DNA of 64,000 nucleotides, taken from the NCBI RefSeq assembly GCF_037975245.1, contig NC_092577.1:21636898-21700897 (forward strand), in the 5' to 3' direction. The position numbers were made by a program, and so were the translations under genes. The DNA is from Apostichopus japonicus. Its lineage: Eukaryota > Echinodermata > Holothuroidea > Aspidochirotida > Stichopodidae. Shown one piece after another: positions 59,601-64,000 of this stretch. The stretch's first letter is position 1. Each line of letters begins with the position of its first letter. The notes under the pieces are model-generated. The model did no database searches, was not told the origin of the DNA, and saw only the letters and a list, made by a program, of their open reading frames with translations.

Positions 59601-59769
59601 GCTGCAGTTTCTTCACGATGCAGAAATCAATGAAGGCCAGATATCCCAGTTTCCAAAAGCCCACACCTGCGCCTGCATTTTAAAACTCCCGATCCATAAT
59701 TCCTATGAATTATTTAAAGAAAAGATGGAGTTCGGAATTTCATCTGCTGCTGGATTCGGTGAACCTTAG
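47614..59769 (+). CDS. HECT-type E3 ubiquitin ligase (G2E3-like family) with UBZ-like finger and UIM-like motif
   Basis: Thirteen exons keep consistent phase: 47614-47735, 49682-49969, 50724-50851, 52012-52084, 53228-53292, 53816-54157, 54927-55031, 56120-56436, 56603-56662 (weak donor), 56782-56963, 57381-57553, 58355-58569, 59510-59769. Together they encode about 775 residues ending at TAG 59767. A 5' exon with the start codon is not seen. Domains in order: GGFEYLKGNG and VYLRPIQ region; UBZ-like finger (C-x2-C-x11-H-x3-C, exon 3); Ser/Thr-rich linker (exon 6); UIM-like EEDAQLNRAIAESLET (exon 7); HECT domain from exon 8, with VDQGGPLREF, AVSLIHGGLAPHF, SPEGSNRR and the C-lobe FPKAHTC, where Cys (codon 59668-59670) would carry ubiquitin. 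The enzyme would transfer ubiquitin from an E2 to a target; the zinc finger and UIM suggest ubiquitin binding. An in-frame TAG at 49778-49780 is the only break. Substrate unknown. Confidence 0.8.
48331..48873. mobile_element. Second Foldback-like element, ~27-bp subterminal repeats
   Basis: Ends: left GGAGCAGCTCGATATTCATA; right, in reverse complement, ends with CCCGATATTCATAAGGGTC, so CGATATTCATAAGGGTC is the shared terminus. The left half (48350-48660) is an array of diverged GGTTCGTTATTCATAAT units in one direction. The right part (48755-48865) has the same units inverted (ATTATGAATAACGAA). Between them is a short G-rich spacer. CCATGATAC (48322-48330) and CCATGATAT (48874-48882) flank it, an 8-of-9 target duplication. 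This is the same design as the element at 36454 with an unrelated unit. It lies in the first visible intron of the HECT gene. Confidence 0.7.
49402..49545. repeat. Inverted repeat with AAAACGTT-rich flanks (MITE-like)
   Basis: AACGTTATTTGTGGTGTAAT (49402) is complemented by ATTACACCACATTTAACGTT (to 49545) with two mismatches, around a ~95-bp loop. Both sides are rich in AAAACGTTTT words from 49360 to 49560. It is probably a small non-autonomous transposon in the same intron of the HECT gene. Confidence 0.5.
50860..51760. repeat. Dispersed repeat, copy A (in HECT intron)
   Basis: A run of ~150-bp imperfect subrepeats has phrases such as GAGTACAAGAA, GAGGTCA, CATATCTCATATTTG and TTGTAAACATGAT, followed by a tail with ATTCATAAAGAAAACTGC and ACCACAATGCA. 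The same phrases, in the same order and with the same tail, occur at 60080-61120, so it is a mobile or amplified family rather than a local satellite. Confidence 0.65.
52100..53227. other. HECT gene intron, nothing else recognised
   Basis: A homopolymer C run followed by an A run occurs near 52163-52186. No coding signature or repeat family is recognised in the rest. Confidence 0.35.
55570..55628. repeat. TA-rich microsatellite
   Basis: Alternating TATATA and TTTATA runs lie in the intron between HECT gene exons 54927-55031 and 56120-56436. It sits beside a G-rich block ending near 55690 in which ATTTGGGGG and its complement form a loose inverted pair (55505-55690). Confidence 0.75.
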
Positions 59770-60079
59770 CATGACATAAATGTTTGTTCATCTTTTTGTT
59801 TCTGTCCCTATGCATATGAGGAACCTACGTATTCAGTTGCTTTCACATTTGCATGTATATGGGTGTTTGATTGGGGGGGTTGGTTTGGGCTAGGGTGTAG
59901 CAAAATGGGACAAATGGTTTGCGTGGGGGGCACAGAATGCAAATTGCAGAAATGCAAAGTGAAGCTCTGAGGTTTTCATCGTTCCCAAAAGTTATATCAG
60001 CAGAATTTTGGGGGTAAAAATAAATCAATTATAGTAAGAAGTCAAAATGATTTTTTGACTTTTGATGATAATCTATGCA

Positions 60080-61120
60080 TTCATGCTGGTGTGTATGTAT
60101 GTGTCTGTGATGTCTAGCTAGTTAACATGATGAGAGAAGCTTAGACAGATCTCATATTTTGTGTGTAGGAGTACAAGAAGCCTATTGTTTTGTTACAGGT
60201 TAGAGGTCATTTTGGGTCACAATCAGTCAAATTCTGAAAACCTTCGAAACACGGTATCTCAATTAGGTAAGATTGGGAATATCTCATATTCAATATATAT
60301 ATGAACCACATTGAGTACAAGAAGCCTGTAGTTTTTGGTGGAGGTCAAATGTCATTTGGTTTTATCGGATGTATGTATGTATATGTATGTATATTAGATC
60401 CTCCTGCAAGCAGGAACTCGCGAAGAAGCCTAATTGGCTTATCAAAGCCGCAAGCTGACCGAAGTCAGTCTCTCACATTCATATTTAACGTCCATGATTA
60501 TGAATTGTTAATTGTCAAATTGTGAGAACCCTGTAAACACGATACCTCATTATTGGAGCTTGGGCAGATCTCATACTAGGTAAGAAGGTGAATATCATTT
60601 GAGTCAAAGAAATCTATTGTGTTTGGTGTGGTCAAATAGGTCATTTGAAGTCAACAAATGCCAAACTGTTACTAATTCACTCCCCTCTTACCTGTCCCTC
60701 TACACTACACCATCCTAACATAATATGGGTATATTGGTATGTAATTGTACCACATTGAGTACAAGAACCCTAATGTTGTGGGCCGAGGTCAATGGTCGTT
60801 TGAGTTCACCAGTGGTCAAATTGTGAAAACCATGTTTTACACAATATTTGAACAAGGACAGATGTCATGTTTAGTATGTTGATGTATCACAGTTAGTAAT
60901 GTTGTAGAGGTCAAAAATCATTTCGGAACAGCCTCCGTCATTGTGAATTTGAATTGATTGTTTGTCACATGACACAGCTTTACTAAGATCGAGTATGTTG
61001 TACACTCTCACTGTATATTATGTCAGGTTCATAAAGAACACTGCTTATGTTACATCATTGTAACCACAATGCCTTTTTGCATTGTTTTTTGTTTGGACAT
61101 GACAAATTTCATTTATGTGC
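60080..61120. repeat. Dispersed repeat, copy B (downstream of HECT gene)
   Basis: It has the same subrepeat phrases and tail as 50860-51760: GAGTACAAGAAGCC, GAGGTCA, ATCTCATATT, AAACACGATA, and an end with GTTCATAAAGAACACTGC and ACCACAATGCC. It holds about five diverged subunits and a TATG microsatellite near 60370-60395. Confidence 0.65.
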
Positions 61121-62499
61121 ACCAGGGGGAGGGGGAAAATATTTGGCACACTTTAATGTTTGCAAGTGTGTTAGTGTTCATTGACTTAAATACTGTATTT
61201 TTTGCATAAAACTTGGATTAGAATATCTAATATAAATGACATGTGTCAACTGATAGGTTGTTTGCTGTACATATGTTTGACTTTTTAAGGTGCAAGGGGG
61301 GGGGGGAGATATTACGTGATGCATATGAATGAGTACGTGGGCCTGAATGACAAATAACTAAGTTGGCTCATTGTCGACCAGTTTTAATGTGCCATACATT
61401 ATACTGTATCCATAGTGCTGGCTTATGTAATGGACAGATGGGGAGGGGATATGGTGCCTTCTGACTTCAGCAAGGCTCATGGCAGACAAGAGGCTCAGTT
61501 AGACATCTCTTTTAGTGGCCCAAATACCTTGCTGTTGGTAGGGGTGGGGGTATCAGAGTTCTGCTTGAAACTATATTTTTTATGTGTGTAAAACAAATTT
61601 CTTTTACAATTGTTTGCATTACAACAGCATGTTTGGAAAGTTAAGTCTTATTATAGCCTCGTTAAACTGAAAATTTGTCATTAGCACTATGTTTCATATT
61701 GTTCGGATTAGTGAGGGTAGTATACAGATGAGGGAGTTAAGTAGGCCAACCACTCACCTGTCAATTCTCAGGATACCAAAATAAAAAACAAAACTTATAA
61801 TACTGTTTTTTCTCCTTTTTTGTATTGCATGGTGTGAGCTGCTTTACAGAAGGTTCATTAGCCATGAAAAGCAATTAGTTCAAGATTTCACTGAACAAGT
61901 TAAGCTCAAGATGGTTCATTACTTGATACATTTAGTCAAAGTGTCATTGTGTGGGACTGTATTGTCCTTAATTGAATAAAACACTTCTCCATTCGGGTCA
62001 AAGTAATGGACAAAGATAAAAGTTACTGTGTACATACTTACCCATATGTCCTAATATGGATTGTCAATGATTATTCGAAAGGGGAGGGGGATACCTTACA
62101 CCCATCTCTCAAGGCTACGATACACTGCTATGTGCCTGAATTTTGGTACAGAAATTTATCCCTGCCGCCGCCCCCCACCCCTCCCTACAGAAACCAAAAA
62201 AATGGATACGTCTCTGCTGTCTGTCTGTATACCTATAGCTCTCTATAGCCTGTCCGTGTCTGGCAAGATATGAAGCACAGCAATGTAATGCATACAATCT
62301 GTGAATGTTTGGGACAGAAGATATTCTAGTTATCATGTAATAACCCAGAAGATATGAGGGACAACGCCTGGCTTTAATCATTTATCATCAAATGGTACAT
62401 TTGGAAGCGAGTCTGGTATATTTACGCCGGTTGATTTTAAAATACAATTTGCACCATTTGTTACCATTCCGTACGTGAAACATCAGGCCGTTCTCACCT
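61121..62499. other. AT-rich spacer with G- and C-rich runs
   Basis: G runs occur near 61125 and 61298, and a C-rich run near 62165-62190. The open frames at 62006-62381 follow these low-complexity blocks and show no domain. No gene is supported. Confidence 0.35.
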
Positions 62500-63255
62500 C
62501 GAAAAGAAAATCAATCTGATATCCATTGTGTGCACCCTGAACCTACATTTGCATTGGAGTTTGATTTCCGGCAGTTCGTATTTTATGGTGGATGAAAGTG
62601 TCTTGAAACGACTTAAGTTAATTGTTTATGACGTGCTGGAAGACGAAATGAAGTGCGAACAAGTCAATATCACATCCACAATCCAGCCGTCCTTGTTCCA
62701 TAATCATGTTACAAAAGAGTTGGGGGGCCTATGCCCGTACAAGATCAATGTCAGCCGGTTACCTACGCGGTAAGGACAGAAATAATGGAGGATGCGCAGG
62801 TGGAGAGTGAGACGGAAGATGTGGTCGGTGAACACGATACCCCGGCCACAACTACCGCGGAGTGTTCGGTGGAAACCCCCGTTACAGAGGTGGAGGCAAT
62901 GGAAGTACCTGTGCCAAATTCCAAGGAATGAAAGCGTAAGGCGGACCAGACGGATGACAAGGGTGACGCCTGGATTACACCAAAACGTTCTGCGCGAAGT
63001 AGGAGAGAATCTCCTATCGGACGTGGTCAGCGGTCCCAGAGTCGGGATGGAAGCAGTGCCCTACAGAGGGCTAAAGATTGAAAAGAACAGTGCAATATTT
63101 GGTCAGGGAAAGCAAATTGGATATGTGTTCAGCCACGTTGTCAAGAGGCCTTTCATTCATTTGAGGATATTGTGCTTCACTTAGAGGAACAGCACGCAGG
63201 TGCAAAACCGGGTAAATTTACATGCCCAGTGAAAAGGTGTAAGGGGTCATGAGTG
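62500..63255 (+). pseudogene. ORF1 of a second LINE type, with a C2H2-like zinc finger, broken
   Basis: Frames follow each other: 62528-62773 (VLKRLKLIVYDVLEDEMKC), 62731-62931 (acidic, Val/Thr/Glu-rich), and a last piece up to TGA 63250 containing WICVQPRCQEAFHSFEDIVL and H-x5-H, a C-x4-C-x11-H-x5-H finger. Its position directly upstream of an endonuclease domain suggests ORF1 of a non-LTR retrotransposon. It is unlike the CCHC ORF1 of the LINE at 10723, so it represents another family. Confidence 0.5.
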
Positions 63256-63344
63256 ATCCAAAAGATTGGATAATCCATTTGGCTAACGAACGTCCAAGTT
63301 ATGTACTTCAGCATGGTACAGCGTTTTTCGACAAATATTTGTTA

Positions 63345-63750
63345 TAAATAGATATGACTCGTACTTGTAATTATAACGTATCTATACTGAGTAAGGCTTG
63401 CGAGATTCGGTAAAACGAGCTCGTATAACAGAGTGGGTAAAACTTTTGAGTGTAGATATTGTATTAATGCAAGAAACTTATCTCACAGAAAAAGATCTTG
63501 ATGGTTTTAAAAAATAGCTGCAAGGAGATTTTCTTTTTTCCTTCTTATTCGGTACATTCGTGTGGGGTTCTGATCGCCTTTTCCGATTAATTGAAATGTA
63601 GTTATTCTCAGATCCGTCATGACGATATCGGGCGTTGTATTTCTGTTCTGTGTACTTTCTCCAGTTTTTCAGTACGTATCTGTAACATTTATGCACCCAA
63701 TTCCGGGTCAGAAAGGCGATGTTTTTTTCAACAGTATGAGTACCCAGCCA
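63345..63750 (+). pseudogene. LINE endonuclease domain fragment (second LINE type), broken
   Basis: Pieces in several frames match an AP-endonuclease-like domain in order: VDIVLMQETYLTEKDLDGF near 63450-63505 (contains the Gln-Glu metal-site motif), HSCGVLIAF near 63550, and VRICNIYAPNSGSERRCFF near 63680-63730, followed by the start of the next motif. It stops at about 63745 where a repeat element begins, so reverse transcriptase is not present in the window. Confidence 0.7.
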
Positions 63751-64000
63751 AAAATGTTACCGTATTTTACTGCGGTAAACTATGGTAAATGTATGGTAAA
63801 TAGGGTCAATGTGTGGTAAAATTGTGGTAAAATTAACCGCGGTACGTTTACCGCAGTTTTACCATGATATTACTTCGGTATAAGTAGGGTAAAATTTACC
63901 GCATTTTTACCATGATATTACCGCGGTATAAGTAGGGTAAAATTTACCGCAGTTTTACCATGATATTACTTCGGTATAAGTAGGGTAAAATTTACCGCAG
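63746..64000. repeat. TACCGC-rich element with 48-bp tandem array, runs off the window
   Basis: From 63746 the sequence is rich in TTACCGCGGTAAA-like words. Three copies of a 48-bp unit start at 63853, 63901 and 63949. Copies 1 and 3 agree, while copy 2 differs at a few positions (ACCGCGG for ACTTCGG). The array continues beyond the window. It may be the terminal part of another repeat-ended transposon that cut the LINE endonuclease. Confidence 0.8.

Overview
This is an AT-rich piece of an animal nuclear genome. Short exons with GT/AG borders, AATAAA signals, long introns and a dense mix of animal-type transposons show that it is eukaryotic. The transposons include a Tx1/L1-like LINE with CCHC ORF1, Gypsy, Copia, hAT, an ISL2EU element with THAP-family relatives, and Foldback-like elements. 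The mix, together with the HECT and cysteine-rich gene families, best fits a marine invertebrate deuterostome such as an echinoderm, hemichordate or lancelet. The exact taxon cannot be fixed from the sequence alone. I see no bacterial operon, CRISPR array, rRNA or tRNA.

Layout. 1-9.8 kb holds short inverted-repeat elements (687-924, 4109-4342), a broken hAT transposase (5664-6169), a broken cysteine-rich gene fragment (7313-7738) and a decayed FLYWCH-like fragment (8755-9520). 9.8-16.9 kb is a LINE nest: a head-to-head LINE composite (9787-10722), then a nearly full-length but frameshifted LINE on the minus strand (10723-15605), next to a Gypsy protease/RT fragment. 18.25-21.14 kb is a 2.9 kb element with ~300-bp inverted arms, flanked by TA and carrying another LINE fragment. 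24.2-25.0 kb is a ~130-bp tandem array. 27.0-28.7 kb holds a second copy of the cysteine-rich family.

33.1-37.7 kb is a Copia element whose integrase core has been replaced by a LINE fragment and whose RT is cut by a second LINE fragment. That fragment in turn carries a Foldback-like element (36454-37632) with about 49 perfect copies of a 16-bp unit and a direct repeat of up to 11 bp on both sides. 37.8-45.3 kb is a broken THAP/transposase-like gene. Its putative intron 1 contains an ISL2EU transposon (38385-40875) with matching ~50-bp ends and remnants of both its transposase and its YqaJ nuclease.

47.6-59.8 kb is the one substantial host gene: a HECT-type E3 ubiquitin ligase on the plus strand. 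Thirteen exons keep consistent phase and encode about 775 residues: a UBZ-like zinc finger, a Ser/Thr-rich linker, a UIM-like motif and a complete HECT C-lobe. One in-frame TAG in an early exon leaves its status open. A second Foldback-like element (48331-48873) sits in its first visible intron. The window ends with a second, different LINE (C2H2 ORF1 plus endonuclease) cut by a 48-bp tandem array that runs off the end.

The strongest unusual signals are the two Foldback-like elements with 9-bp-class target duplications, the multi-level nesting at 33-41 kb, the ubiquitin-binding HECT gene with its TAG/18-nt GT..AG oddity, and the inverted-repeat element loaded with YY1-like motifs.
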